Positions 50,240-61,836 of a DNA stretch of 64,000 bases are shown here, in pieces; positions within the stretch are counted from its first letter, which is position 1; each line of letters starts with the position of its first letter. Origin of the DNA: Deinococcus sonorensis KR-87 (GTDB taxonomy: Bacteria; Deinococcota; Deinococci; Deinococcales; Deinococcaceae); contig NZ_CP158299.1 in assembly GCF_040256395.1 (NCBI RefSeq), positions 783,501 to 847,500 of the forward strand, read 5' to 3'. The notes beneath the pieces are model-generated. The model had not been told where the DNA came from. It made no database searches and saw nothing but the letters and a program-made list of their open reading frames with translations. Made by a program: the position numbers and the translations under genes.

Positions 50240-52761
50240 TGAACCGTGTGCATACGAAGAAACTGGGCAACCTTTCATTGGCCCTGACCCTGCTGCTGGC
50301 CGCTTGTGGACAGAGCAGCGTGACGACCGTTCGACCCGTCCCCACCGACTCAAAATTCACGTTAGACCCCACCCGCAGCTTTCAGACCGGGCAGGTGGTG
50401 GTGGGGCTACCTGACGGCGTGAGCGCCGCCGCCGCCGCCGCCACCGTAGGTGGTCAGGTGCTGCGCGAGATGCCGGCCCTGCACGCCGCCCTGATCCGGC
50501 TGCCGGATGGCCTAAGCGTGAACAAGGCCGTGCATGCCTACGCGGCGGCCGGCAGCGTCCGCTATGCCGAGCCGAACTACCTGATGACCACGCCGGAGCG
50601 TTCCAGCCACACGGCGCAGGCGCTGAGCGCGGCCTCTCTTGCGCCGCAGGCGGTCGCCACTACCCTCAACGACCCGCAGCTGGGCAAGCAGTGGTTCCTG
50701 AAGAACATGGGCGCCTACAAGGCCTGGGAGACCGCCACTGGCAAGGGCATCCGCATTGGGGTGGCCGACGAGGACATTGACCGCAACCACCCAGACTTGA
50801 AAGCCAACATCGTTTATCCAGGGTACGACAGCCCCAACGACAAGCTGATCACGCCCACTACCGCCTACGACGGCGTGGGCGAACACGGTACCTGGGTGGC
50901 CGGCACCGCGGCCGCCGTGGGCAACAACGGCATCGGTGGCGCGGGTGTAGCGTACCAGGCCAGCATCGTGCCCATCACCATCACCCACGACGCCACCGGC
51001 GCCAGCAGTGTGGACTCGGCCTACGCTTTTTTATGGGCCGTGGTGGGCCCGGACGGCAAGGCCCCGGGCGAGACCGGCGACACCGACACGCCTGCCGGGC
51101 ACAACGGCTACGTGGACGTCCTGAACTACTCGTTCGGCGGAAGCGACTACAGTCAACTCGACAAGGAAGCGGTCGACTACGTGCTGAGCAACGGCGTGGT
51201 GTTCGTGACCTCTGCCGGTAACACGCCCACCACCGGACCGGCCAGTCCCGCATGGACCCCCGGTGCCATCAGCGTCGCCGCCACCACCCCTTACAACGAG
51301 CGCACTGGGTTCTCGAACCGGGGCTCGCATATCACGGTGGCCGCGCCCGGGCAAAACATGTGGCTCACCACCCTGCGGACCAACGTGAGCAACCCGGACG
51401 AAGCCAACTACTCGTACGTGGACGGCACCAGCTTCTCCAGTCCAGCCACCGCCGGCACGATTGCCCTGATTCTGCAGGCTTCGGCCACCAAGAACCCGGA
51501 CGGCAGCGTGGCCAAGATCACGCTGACTCCGGCCCAAGTGCGCCATCTCTTGGAAGACACCGCCTTCAAGCCCACAGGCAGCTATAGCATTGATACCGGC
51601 AATGGTGTGGTGCGCGCCGACGCCGCGGTGGCGGCTGCCTCCAAGGCGGACGTGGCCACGACCACTGAAAAAGGCGTGAACGTCACCCTGAAGTTCGTGG
51701 CGTCCAGCAACACGGCCGTGAGTATCCCGCTGGTCGGGGTGACCATGGTGGGCGGCAAGCGGCCCGATCAGCTGCTGTACGCCCAGTCGGCGGCCGGTAA
51801 CGCCTTCTTCCCCACCGGTATTGCCTCGTTCCGCGAGATTGACGCAGGCGATTACCAGCTGTATGCCTCCGGGCCGCGCACAGTGGTGGTGGGAGGCAAC
51901 GCGGGGGTCGCCTCTGCGACTTTGTCCCTGGCCCCGGGCGAGAGCCTTGCCAAGGCGGTGCAGCTCCCGATCACCCTCCCTACCGACAGCAACGAGCCGA
52001 ATAACACCCGGGCCACTGCCACTGCCATCGATTATGGGCAAGTGCAGGACGGGGTACTGGCAGAAACCGACACCGACCTGTACAAGTTCACAGGTACGGC
52101 AGGCGACAAAGCCTCCATCAATACCTTAACCAACGGTCTAAGCCGCTACATTGATAGCGGCCCAGACCTGCGGCTTCAGGTGTTGGATGCCAGCGGCACA
52201 GTGGTGGCTACCAACGACGACCAGCGCAGCGGTGTAAGCGATGCTGCCTTGGATTACACCATCCCCACCACTGGCACTTACTACATCAAAGTGGACGACC
52301 AGAACGGCGGCACGCCCGTAAACTCTTACTGGGTCAGCCTGAGCAAACGGGCCGGCTCGGAGACCGAGCCGAACGGCAGCGGCACGGTGAAGGGCGCGGC
52401 TTTCAGCAACGTGGACTTCAGCAAGGCCAACGTCCTGGGCATGGGCCAGGCGCTTGATGCGAGTATCGGGACAGCCAGCGACGTGGACGTCTATACCTTC
52501 AACGGTACCACCGGCCAGCAGATCGTGGCTGACATCAACGCCTCAGTGAGCGGCAAGCCCGACACCGTCATGGCCCTGTACCGCAAGGGAACCGGTACGG
52601 CCCCGACGCTGATCACTGGCAACGACGACAGCACGTCCACAGACTCCACTATCGAGGCCAAACTGCCGTCTAACGACACCTATTACCTGGTGGTAGGCGC
52701 ATTTACTAACAGCACCCAGAGCAGCAGCGGCGACTACCGCATCAGCCTCGACCAGCGCTGA
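50239..52761 (+). CDS. S8 (subtilisin-like) serine protease lipoprotein with two PPC domains
   Basis: 840 residues. Lipobox LLLAACGQ anchors it. A propeptide-like region follows (QVVVGLPDGVSAAAAAATVGGQVLREMPALHAALIRL). Catalytic triad: Asp in GVADEDIDRNHPDLK, His in GVGEHGTWVAGTAAAVGNN, Ser in GTSFSSPATAGTIALI; oxyanion Asn in FVTSAGNTPTTGP. The usual DTG is DED and the second His of HGTHVAG is Trp. Two C-terminal PPC-type beta domains follow (from DSNEPNNTRATATAIDYG and SETEPNGSGTVKGAAF), usually removed or used for surface binding. It is probably a secreted or surface protease. Confidence 0.9.
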   Translation: MNRVHTKKLGNLSLALTLLLAACGQSSVTTVRPVPTDSKFTLDPTRSFQTGQVVVGLPDGVSAAAAAATVGGQVLREMPALHAALIRLPDGLSVNKAVHAYAAAGSVRYAEPNYLMTTPERSSHTAQALSAASLAPQAVATTLNDPQLGKQWFLKNMGAYKAWETATGKGIRIGVADEDIDRNHPDLKANIVYPGYDSPNDKLITPTTAYDGVGEHGTWVAGTAAAVGNNGIGGAGVAYQASIVPITITHDATGASSVDSAYAFLWAVVGPDGKAPGETGDTDTPAGHNGYVDVLNYSFGGSDYSQLDKEAVDYVLSNGVVFVTSAGNTPTTGPASPAWTPGAISVAATTPYNERTGFSNRGSHITVAAPGQNMWLTTLRTNVSNPDEANYSYVDGTSFSSPATAGTIALILQASATKNPDGSVAKITLTPAQVRHLLEDTAFKPTGSYSIDTGNGVVRADAAVAAASKADVATTTEKGVNVTLKFVASSNTAVSIPLVGVTMVGGKRPDQLLYAQSAAGNAFFPTGIASFREIDAGDYQLYASGPRTVVVGGNAGVASATLSLAPGESLAKAVQLPITLPTDSNEPNNTRATATAIDYGQVQDGVLAETDTDLYKFTGTAGDKASINTLTNGLSRYIDSGPDLRLQVLDASGTVVATNDDQRSGVSDAALDYTIPTTGTYYIKVDDQNGGTPVNSYWVSLSKRAGSETEPNGSGTVKGAAFSNVDFSKANVLGMGQALDASIGTASDVDVYTFNGTTGQQIVADINASVSGKPDTVMALYRKGTGTAPTLITGNDDSTSTDSTIEAKLPSNDTYYLVVGAFTNSTQSSSGDYRISLDQR

Positions 52762-52779
52762 ACGGACAGGAACCGGAAG

Positions 52780-52807
52780 GGGGCGGGCCAGCTGGCCCGC
52801 CCCTTTT
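52780..52807 (+). terminator. Intrinsic terminator after the S8 protease
   Basis: A 24-bp palindrome (52780-52803; 12-bp arms) followed by TTTT, 18 nt after the stop. Confidence 0.9.
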
Positions 52808-52868
52808 GTCTGCTGCATGTCCCAACAGGTTCGGGATAAACAGGACGTTTTGCTCACCCCTGAAGTGT

Positions 52869-52874
52869 TAGCGT
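52869..52874 (+). promoter_or_regulatory. Leaderless -10 box for the AhbA/AhbB-like gene
   Basis: TAGCGT, 5 nt before the ATG at 52880. Confidence 0.5.
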
Positions 52875-52879
52875 GAAGC

Positions 52880-53920
52880 ATGACTGCCGTGCAATCCACG
52901 CCGCGCGAGCTGCTGCTCAACCGCATCCAGAAAGACATCCCCATCACGGCGCGGCCTTACCGCGTGCTGGCCGAGGAGGTGGGTCTGACCGAGCAGGAGG
53001 CGTTGGCCATCCTGCGTGAGGTCAAGGCCGAGGGAGTGCTGCGGCAGGTCAGCGCCATCTTCGACACCCGGACGCTCGGCTATCAGAGCAGCCTGGTGGC
53101 CGCCGTCTACCCGGCCGATCAGCTGGACGCCGGTGCCGAGCTCGTCAACCAGCACCCGGGCGTGAGTCACAACTACCGCCGCAACCACGACTTCAACCTG
53201 TGGTACACCATCGCGGTACCGCCGGAGAGCGACCTGGAGCAGCACGTTCAGCGGCTGCACGAGCTGTCGGGCGCGCAGCTCACCCGCCTGATGCCGACCC
53301 TCCACCTGTTCAAGATCGGGGTGGAGTTCGACATGACCGGCAAGGAAGCCTGGAACGCCAAGGCCGCCCCGCAGTACACCAGCGCCCAGCGCAACATCGG
53401 CTACGCGGTCTCGGAGCTGGACCGGCGCTTCGTGCTGGAGTTCCAGAAGGACCTGCCGATCACCGAGGAGCCCTACGCGGACGCCTGCGCCGCGCTGGGG
53501 CTGAGCATTGAGGAGGTGGCCGCCCACGCCGAGAAGATGAAGGCAGCCGGTGCCCTGCGGCGCGTCTCGGCGGTGTTCCGCCACCAGTCGGCGGGCTTCA
53601 CCTTCAATGCCATGGGCGTATGGGCCGTGCCGCAGGATCAGGTGCAGGAGGTGGGGCAGGCGATGGCCGGCTTCAAGGCCGTGAGTCACTGCTACCTGCG
53701 CCCCACCTACCCCGAGTGGCCCTACACCATCTTCACCATGGTGCACGGACGCAGCAAGGAAGAAGCGTTCGGGAAGATCGAGGCCATTGAGCGCGAGGTG
53801 GCGCAGGGCGTGCCGTACGCCATCCTGTACAGCACCAAGGAGTACAAGAAGATTCGGCTGGAGTTCTACAAGCCGGAGTTCTACGAGTGGGAGGCGCGCG
53901 AGCTGGGCGTTCACGCCTGA
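52880..53920 (+). CDS. Fused AhbA/AhbB-like (NirD/L/G/H) siroheme-decarboxylase family protein
   Basis: 346 residues formed by two homologous AsnC/Lrp-like units. Each has an N-terminal helix-turn-helix (RPYRVLAEEVGLTEQEALAILREVKAEG; EEPYADACAALGLSIEEVAAHAEKMKAAG) and an AsnC-type domain. Signature strings of siroheme decarboxylases occur in both: HNYRRNHDFNLWYTIAV and HCYLRPTYPEWPYTIFTMVHGRS. In denitrifiers and archaea NirDLGH/AhbAB decarboxylate siroheme on the way to heme d1 or heme. Here no heme d1 or siroheme gene is adjacent, so activity and substrate are open; a repurposed regulator is possible. Confidence 0.82.
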   Translation: MTAVQSTPRELLLNRIQKDIPITARPYRVLAEEVGLTEQEALAILREVKAEGVLRQVSAIFDTRTLGYQSSLVAAVYPADQLDAGAELVNQHPGVSHNYRRNHDFNLWYTIAVPPESDLEQHVQRLHELSGAQLTRLMPTLHLFKIGVEFDMTGKEAWNAKAAPQYTSAQRNIGYAVSELDRRFVLEFQKDLPITEEPYADACAALGLSIEEVAAHAEKMKAAGALRRVSAVFRHQSAGFTFNAMGVWAVPQDQVQEVGQAMAGFKAVSHCYLRPTYPEWPYTIFTMVHGRSKEEAFGKIEAIEREVAQGVPYAILYSTKEYKKIRLEFYKPEFYEWEARELGVHA

Positions 53921-53966
53921 CCGTGGGGGCGGTGGGGCTGCGTCCTGGCCCCACCGCCCCGCGCGG

Positions 53967-53995
53967 TTGACAAGTCCCGGAACCGTTGCTAATCT
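53967..53995 (+). promoter_or_regulatory. tRNA-Ala promoter
   Basis: TTGACA (53967-53972), 17-bp spacer, TAATCT (53990-53995), close to consensus, 12 nt before the tRNA 5' end. Confidence 0.88.
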
Positions 53996-54007
53996 ATCTG
54001 AGCTTGT

Positions 54008-54083
<76 letters not shown>

Positions 54084-54090
54084 CAACGCA

Positions 54091-54123
54091 CCGGGAGGCC
54101 CTGAGGCCTCCCGGTTTTCTTTG
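54091..54123 (+). terminator. tRNA-Ala terminator
   Basis: CCGGGAGGCC/GGCCTCCCGG (54091-54100, 54105-54114), loop CTGA, then TTTTCTTT. Confidence 0.92.
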
Positions 54124-54177
54124 CCGTCCAGTGCTGGGGTGCGCCATCTGGCGGAAGCGCCACTTCTTCTGCCCGGA

Positions 54178-54183
54178 CACAAT
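54178..54183 (+). promoter_or_regulatory. Leaderless -10 box for the tandem GNAT gene
   Basis: CACAAT, 5 nt before the ATG at 54189. Confidence 0.42.
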
Positions 54184-54188
54184 GAGGC

Positions 54189-55102
54189 ATGCCTGTTCAG
54201 CTGCGCCCCTATCACTCGGTCACCGACGCGCAGGAGTTCATGGCGCTGTACAGCCGCCTGCGCGCCCAGGAGACCACCCTGGAGCGCTTTCTGGATCAGG
54301 AACGCCAGTGGCCCGCGCAACTGGTGCTGGAACGGCACGTCGCCCACCTGGACGGACAGCTGCTGGGACTGGCCGACCTGCGGAGCTTTGAGTACATCCC
54401 GCCCGGCTGGCTGCTGCTGACGCTGGGGCTGGCCCCGCAGGGAGGGGGGAAACGGCTGGGTGATCAGCTGCTCCGGTGGGCCGAGACGCAGGCCCTGCAG
54501 CGGGGTGCCGCCGGCATCGTCACCAACGTGCTTGACCATGATCCGGCCAGCCGCGGGTGGGCCGAGCGACGCGGCTACCGGCTGCACGCCCACCGGTTTG
54601 CCAGCGAACTGGATCTGCGCCGGCCACAGCCGACGCCCCACTGGCCCGACGGCCTGCACCCGCGCGACATGACCGGGGCCAGTGACGAGGAATGGCGGCA
54701 GCTGGAAACGCTCTACGGCGACCTGCTGGCCCACACCCCCGACCTGCAGGGCCAGCCGCGCTGGACGCCCCAGCAGCTTCACGCCGCTCTGGGCGGCAGC
54801 TCCCGGATGCGCCCCGACTGGGTCGTGCGGGCCATGCGTGGCCCGGAGGTGGTGGGTCTGGCTGTGGGCTTCCCTATCACCACGGGCATCTACAACGAAT
54901 TCACAGGCGTGGTGCCGGACCTGCGGGGCCAGGGTGTGGCGCGCATGCTGAAACTGAACCTGTCCGGCGGGCACAGGCCGAGGGCATCCCGCTGATGCGG
55001 ACCAACAACCATGCGGCCAATGCTCCCATGCTGGCCGTCAATCGCCGCCTGGGCTTCCGGGCCGCGAGTGGCAGCTGGGAACTGCGCCGTCCATTCTCCT
55101 GA
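54189..55102 (+). pseudogene. Tandem GNAT acetyltransferase with a frameshift near 54962
   Basis: The first frame (54189-54995) codes two GNAT units: one with the acyl-CoA site LGLAPQGGGKRLGDQLLRWAE, one with YNEFTGVVPDLRGQGVARMLKLNL. The second unit should continue into its Asn/Gly-Phe end, but this frame changes to an unrelated GGHRPRASR. The expected ending (RRAQAEGIPLMRTNNHAANAPMLAVNRRLGF, residues of the +2 frame up to 55102) is in another frame from about 54963. Inserting one base in CTGTCCGG would restore it. It may be a recent mutation or a sequencing error. Function of the intact form: acetyltransferase of unknown substrate. Confidence 0.8.
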
Positions 55103-55151
55103 CTGCGGGCTCCAATTCCAACCCACTCAACATTTGCCGTGCCGGGCGGGC

Positions 55152-55157
55152 TATCAT
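55152..55157 (+). promoter_or_regulatory. Leaderless -10 box for the first deoxynucleoside kinase
   Basis: TATCAT, 8 nt before the ATG at 55166. Confidence 0.48.
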
Positions 55158-55165
55158 CGGCGGCG

Positions 55166-55789
55166 ATGTATGTCGTCGTGGAAGGCCCCATCGGGGTCGG
55201 GAAAACCAGCCTGTCCAGGCGGCTGGCGGCGCGGTACGGTGCCGAACTGAACCTGGAGGTGGTCGAGGAGAATCCGTTCCTGGCCCACTTCTACGCGCAG
55301 CCGGAGCTCTACGCCTTTCAGGTGCAGGTGTTCTTTCTGCTGTCGCGCTACAAGCAGCTGGAGCGCATCGCGCAGGGTGGGCTGTGGAGCGGCGGCTCTG
55401 TGGTCAGCGACTACCTGTTCGCCAAGGACTTCATTTTCGCCGCCATGAACCTGCGCGACCACGAGTTCGAGCTGTATCAGGACCTGTATGGCCACCTGAG
55501 CCCCCGGCTGCCCACCCCGGATCTGGTGGTGTACCTGCGCGCCGAACCCGACGAACTGCTGCGCCGCATCGAGCGGCGGGCGCGGCCGTATGAGCAGGGC
55601 GAGCACGGCATCCAGGCGGCCTACCTGGCGGAGCTGACCCGCCGCTACGACGACTTTTTCCGCACCTACCCGGGCCGGGTGCTGACGGTGGCCGCCGACA
55701 CGCTGGACTTCGTGGGCGATCCGGACCATGAACAGCAGCTGATGCAGCGGGTCCACGACGCGCTGCACGCCCCCAGCGCCGCCGACTGA
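55166..55789 (+). CDS. Deoxynucleoside kinase (first of a pair)
   Basis: 207 residues. P-loop EGPIGVGKTSLSRRLA, substrate region EENPFLAHFYAQPELYAFQVQVFFLLSRYKQ, lid RIERRARPYEQGEHGI. The [DE]R[SH] motif after the Glu is replaced by SDYLFAKD here, unlike its neighbour, suggesting different specificity (dGK/dAK-type enzymes in Deinococcus). Salvages deoxynucleosides for dNTPs. Confidence 0.9.
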   Translation: MYVVVEGPIGVGKTSLSRRLAARYGAELNLEVVEENPFLAHFYAQPELYAFQVQVFFLLSRYKQLERIAQGGLWSGGSVVSDYLFAKDFIFAAMNLRDHEFELYQDLYGHLSPRLPTPDLVVYLRAEPDELLRRIERRARPYEQGEHGIQAAYLAELTRRYDDFFRTYPGRVLTVAADTLDFVGDPDHEQQLMQRVHDALHAPSAAD

Positions 55790-55851
55790 CCCCGCACGCT
55801 CCCTCTCTCCCGCCGGCGGCAGTCCGGACGGGCACCCTCAGAAGGTCTTCC

Positions 55852-56475
<624 letters not shown>

Positions 56476-56956
56476 CAGGGGGTTGCTCCGCCACTGCCGG
56501 ACGGGAGAGGGCACATGGTTCATCTCGAAATGCCGCGCCTGACGTTCAGGCAGGTTGTTGATGCAGCGGCCTGGTCGCTCCTTGAACATCATCAGCAATT
56601 CTGAAGTGGTGCGCCACATCAACGGCCCTGGTCAGGTCCTGACCTAAGATCACCCGGAAGCCCGTCCCCAGATACCGGGGCTTCTACGGACGGTCTCCGT
56701 GCTACAGGGCCTGGGCCGCTATAGACGGGAGGAGCCAGAGCCTTGTCAGAAGGGCCTGCGCTTCTCGACCATCAGGATGCGTCGGCCCAGATGGCTATCG
56801 TCGTGCACCAGAACGCCGTTTCTGACCTGGCCATGCGAAAGCACAGTTTTCAGACCACCCTGACGATCAGCAATTTCGGCCAGGCAGTCGTTGTCTGCCG
56901 TTCCGAACCCTTCAGGTCAGCGGTGCTATCTGCCGCCGCTCTCCCTTCACCCGAGC
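56476..56956. other. 481-nt region without a confident gene
   Basis: Contains a 15-bp near-palindrome GGTCAGGTCCTGACC (56630-56644), and GAAGCCC/GGGCTTC (56657-56663 with 56678-56684). A TATAGA/GGGAGGAG site is followed by a TTG-initiated 75-codon frame (56743-56970) that overlaps the next gene's end. None of the frames shows a recognisable domain. The composition is slightly lower in GC than neighbours, so it might be a decayed gene or element. Confidence 0.4.
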
Positions 56957-57892
<936 letters not shown>

Positions 57893-57946
57893 CTGGCTGA
57901 CATTGTAGAGGGTGAAGGTAAAGGGATTTCTCACGACCCGCAGACG

Positions 57947-57992
57947 AAAAGCAATGGACCCGGGCGGCCAATGCGTCACCCGGGTCCACTGC
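57947..57992 (-). terminator. Intrinsic terminator after gdhB
   Basis: Minus strand: 14-bp stem (57979-57992 with 57951-57964, one G-U pair) with a 14-nt loop, followed by TTTT. It separates gdhB from the quinate-dehydrogenase-like gene. Confidence 0.88.
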
Positions 57993-58009
57993 TTCCCTGT
58001 TGCCTGGGT

Positions 58010-59317
<1,308 letters not shown>

Positions 59318-59405
59318 GGGTACCTCTGGGGGTGAGAACGCCGGGCGGGCGACGCCGCGCCGGGGCAGGCAGGAAACAGGCGACGGAACAGCTCAGGCCG
59401 CAGCT

Positions 59406-60656
59406 TCAGGGATACACCCCGCGCAGGACCGAGGCGTCGTGCAGCTTGTTGAGCGCCAGGGCGTAGGCGGCGGTGCGCAGGTCCAGGGCATGCTGGCGGG
59501 CGTAGCGGCTCACCGCGTCCACGGCGGCCAGCACCCGGGTGTCGATGGCCTGCAGGATCTCTTCTTCCATCCAGAAGAAGTTGCTGGCGTCCTGCACCCA
59601 CTCCAGGTAGTTGGCGATCACGCCGCCGCTGCTGGCCACCAGGTCCGGCAGCACGGTGCAGCCCTGCGCTTTCAGGGCCCGCTCCGCCTCCGGCAGCACC
59701 GCGCGGTTGGTGGCTTCCACCACGTAGCGGGCGCACACCTCCGACGCGTTGCCGGCCGAGATGCTGCCGTGGTCACTGGCCAGCACCAGCACCTGCACGT
59801 CCAGCGCCAGCAGTTCGTCCGGGGTCAGCGATACCGCGCCATCAAAGCCCGCCACGCTGCCCTGCTGCTCGCGGTGCGTGTGCAGCGCCGGCAGGTCCAG
59901 GCCGCTGCTCGCGTAGGCCCCACCGCCGGCGTCGCTCACGGCCACGATCCTGGCGCCGCGCGAGGCCAGCAGCTCGGCGCAGATGCGGCCCACGTCGCCG
60001 TAGCCGAAGATGGCCACCGAGGCGTGCTCCACCGTCTCGCCCAGGCCCTCAAGAATCCGGATGGTGGCGATGCCTGCCCCGCGACCGCGCGCGCCCTTGG
60101 AGCCGTAGCTGCCGCCCAGCGGAATCGGCTTGCCGACCACCACGCCGCCGGCGGTGTTGCCCAGGTTTTCGTTGTAGGTGTCGAGCATCCAGGCCATCGT
60201 CTGCTCGTCGGTGCCCACGTCCGGGGCGCAGATGTCCTCTCTCGGCCCGATCAGGTCCACCAGTTCCGAGGTGTAGCGCCGGGTCAGCCGGGCCAGCTCT
60301 CCGCTGCTGAGGGTGACCGGGTCCACGCTGATGCCGCCCTTGGCGCCGCCCAGCGGCAGATCCGCCACAGCGTTCTTGAGCGTCATGATGGCGGCCAGCA
60401 CGTCGCACTCGTGCGCTGAAAGGCCTTCCTTGTAGCGCACACCACCCATGCTTGGACCCAGCGCGATGCTGTGGACGCTGCGGAACCCCTTGAACACCCG
60501 CACGCTGCCATCGTCCATCCGTACCGGCAGGTTCAGCGTGACGGTGCGTTTGGGATGTTTGAAGTAGGCCAGCGACGTTTCGGTCGCGGACGTGTAGGGC
60601 AGCGCCTGCTCCAGCTGTTCCATCAGGCCCTGCCAGTTGAGTCCAGAAGCTCGCAT
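59406..60656 (-). CDS. gdhA: Glutamate dehydrogenase paralogue, probably regulatory (GdhA-like)
   Basis: 416 residues, clear GDH fold. The substrate Lys of GPAKGGVRY is Met here ([14 protein letters not shown]), and the coenzyme-domain block is changed ([17 protein letters not shown] instead of [19 protein letters not shown] instead of [12 protein letters not shown]). [21 protein letters not shown] is kept. In Thermus thermophilus GdhA is a non-catalytic regulatory partner of GdhB; this is probably the same. GGAGGATAAGAC precedes the ATG. Confidence 0.88.
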   Translation of the reverse strand: MRASGLNWQGLMEQLEQALPYTSATETSLAYFKHPKRTVTLNLPVRMDDGSVRVFKGFRSVHSIALGPSMGGVRYKEGLSAHECDVLAAIMTLKNAVADLPLGGAKGGISVDPVTLSSGELARLTRRYTSELVDLIGPREDICAPDVGTDEQTMAWMLDTYNENLGNTAGGVVVGKPIPLGGSYGSKGARGRGAGIATIRILEGLGETVEHASVAIFGYGDVGRICAELLASRGARIVAVSDAGGGAYASSGLDLPALHTHREQQGSVAGFDGAVSLTPDELLALDVQVLVLASDHGSISAGNASEVCARYVVEATNRAVLPEAERALKAQGCTVLPDLVASSGGVIANYLEWVQDASNFFWMEEEILQAIDTRVLAAVDAVSRYARQHALDLRTAAYALALNKLHDASVLRGVYP

Positions 60657-60712
60657 GTCTTATCCTCCGACCACGCTGTGCGGGTCCTGTCTAGACTGTT
60701 TCGTCGGCTGGA

Positions 60713-60741
60713 AGTATACAGGATACATGGCGGGGGCGGAA
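60713..60741 (-). promoter_or_regulatory. Promoter of the gdhA-gdhB pair
   Basis: Minus-strand TTCCGC (60736-60741), 17-bp spacer, TATACT (60713-60718). A GCGGGGG/CCCCCGC hairpin (60730-60748) overlaps the -35 and could end ids transcription. Confidence 0.62.
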
Positions 60742-60775
60742 CCCCCGCACGCCCTGAACTGTGCGGCCGCAGCCG

Positions 60776-61723
60776 TTACTTAACCCGCTGGGCTTCCAGG
60801 GTGGCCAGGGCTTCCAGCCGCTCGCGCGCCGGGCTGGGCGGCAGCACGCTGAGCGCCTGCACCGCCAGCCGCGAGCGGCGCTCGATCTCGGCGCGGGTGG
60901 CGGCGAAGGCGTCGTGCTCCGCCGCCAGCACCCGGACGCGGGCCACGTCGCCGGCCTGCGCGGCGCGGCGCTCCAGAATCTCGCGCACCTCGGCGGCGTC
61001 GCGGCTGTCCAGCAGGCGCAGCACCGGGAAGGTGGCCTTGCCCTCGCGCAGGTCGCCACCGATCGGTTTGCCCAGCGTGGCCTCGTCCGACGCCAGGTCC
61101 AGCAGGTCGTCCTGCATCTGGAACGCCAGGCCATACTCCAGGCCGTAAGTCCGCAGCGCCTGCAGCTGTTCTGGCGGGCTGCCCAGCAGCAGCGCCGGAG
61201 CGCTGGCCGCCAGTTCGATCAGCACGCCGGTCTTGCCCCGGATGATCTCCAGGTAGTTGGCATCGCTGTACTCGCTGTAGGCCGCTACCTGAAACTGCAG
61301 CACCTCGCCCTCGCAGATGGCCGCCGCCGTCTCCCCGAAGGCACGCGTCAGGCACTGAGGCATGGCCGAGAGCAATACCAGCACCTTGCTGAGCATGTAG
61401 TCGCCGCTCATGACACTGACCACGTTCCCGAAACGCCGGAAGGCCGTAACCTGACCGCGCCGGGTATCGGCATTGTCCAGCAGGTCATCGTGCAGCAGGC
61501 TGGCCGAATGCAGCAGCTCCACCGCCACCGCCAGGTCGTGCTCCTGCGGGTGCTGATGCGCGCCCAGCGCCCGCAGCGCCAGGTACACCAGACTGGGTCT
61601 GACCCGCTTGCCACCGGCGGCAGCCAGGTCCTCCCCGATCAGCTCAATGAATTCCACGCGGGAGCGCAGCACCTCGCGCAGCCTCACCTCGAAGCGGTCC
61701 AGGGGCAGCGCGGGGAGGTTCAC
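60776..61723 (-). CDS. Polyprenyl diphosphate synthase
   Basis: 315 residues. Aspartate-rich motifs DDLLDNADTRRG (FARM, in LLHSASLLHDDLLD) and QMQDDLLDLASDE (SARM) are present, with GKRVRPSLVYLALRALG and RGKTGVLIELAAS. It condenses isopentenyl diphosphate onto allylic diphosphates, probably making the menaquinone side chain. Chain length is not assignable. GTG start chosen by the leaderless TATACT box (6 nt). Product length and name (heptaprenyl/octaprenyl) are unproven. Confidence 0.93.
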   Translation of the reverse strand: MNLPALPLDRFEVRLREVLRSRVEFIELIGEDLAAAGGKRVRPSLVYLALRALGAHQHPQEHDLAVAVELLHSASLLHDDLLDNADTRRGQVTAFRRFGNVVSVMSGDYMLSKVLVLLSAMPQCLTRAFGETAAAICEGEVLQFQVAAYSEYSDANYLEIIRGKTGVLIELAASAPALLLGSPPEQLQALRTYGLEYGLAFQMQDDLLDLASDEATLGKPIGGDLREGKATFPVLRLLDSRDAAEVREILERRAAQAGDVARVRVLAAEHDAFAATRAEIERRSRLAVQALSVLPPSPARERLEALATLEAQRVK

Positions 61724-61729
61724 AGCTTC

Positions 61730-61735
61730 AGTATA
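61730..61735 (-). promoter_or_regulatory. Leaderless -10 box for the polyprenyl synthase
   Basis: Minus-strand TATACT, 6 nt before the GTG at 61723; TGAACG 16 bp upstream as -35. Confidence 0.6.
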
Positions 61736-61836
61736 GCGGCGACCCCCGGGACGTTCAGGAAGCACCCCCACACAGGCATAGAGGAAGGCGCACAAGGAGC
61801 GAAGGCCCAGTGCCAGCCCATCTGCCGACCAGGGTC

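Noticed and set aside
56500..56740. Insertion-sequence remnant after the deoxynucleoside kinases
   Set aside because: No transposase motif (DDE or HUH) is readable and no terminal repeat with target duplication was found.
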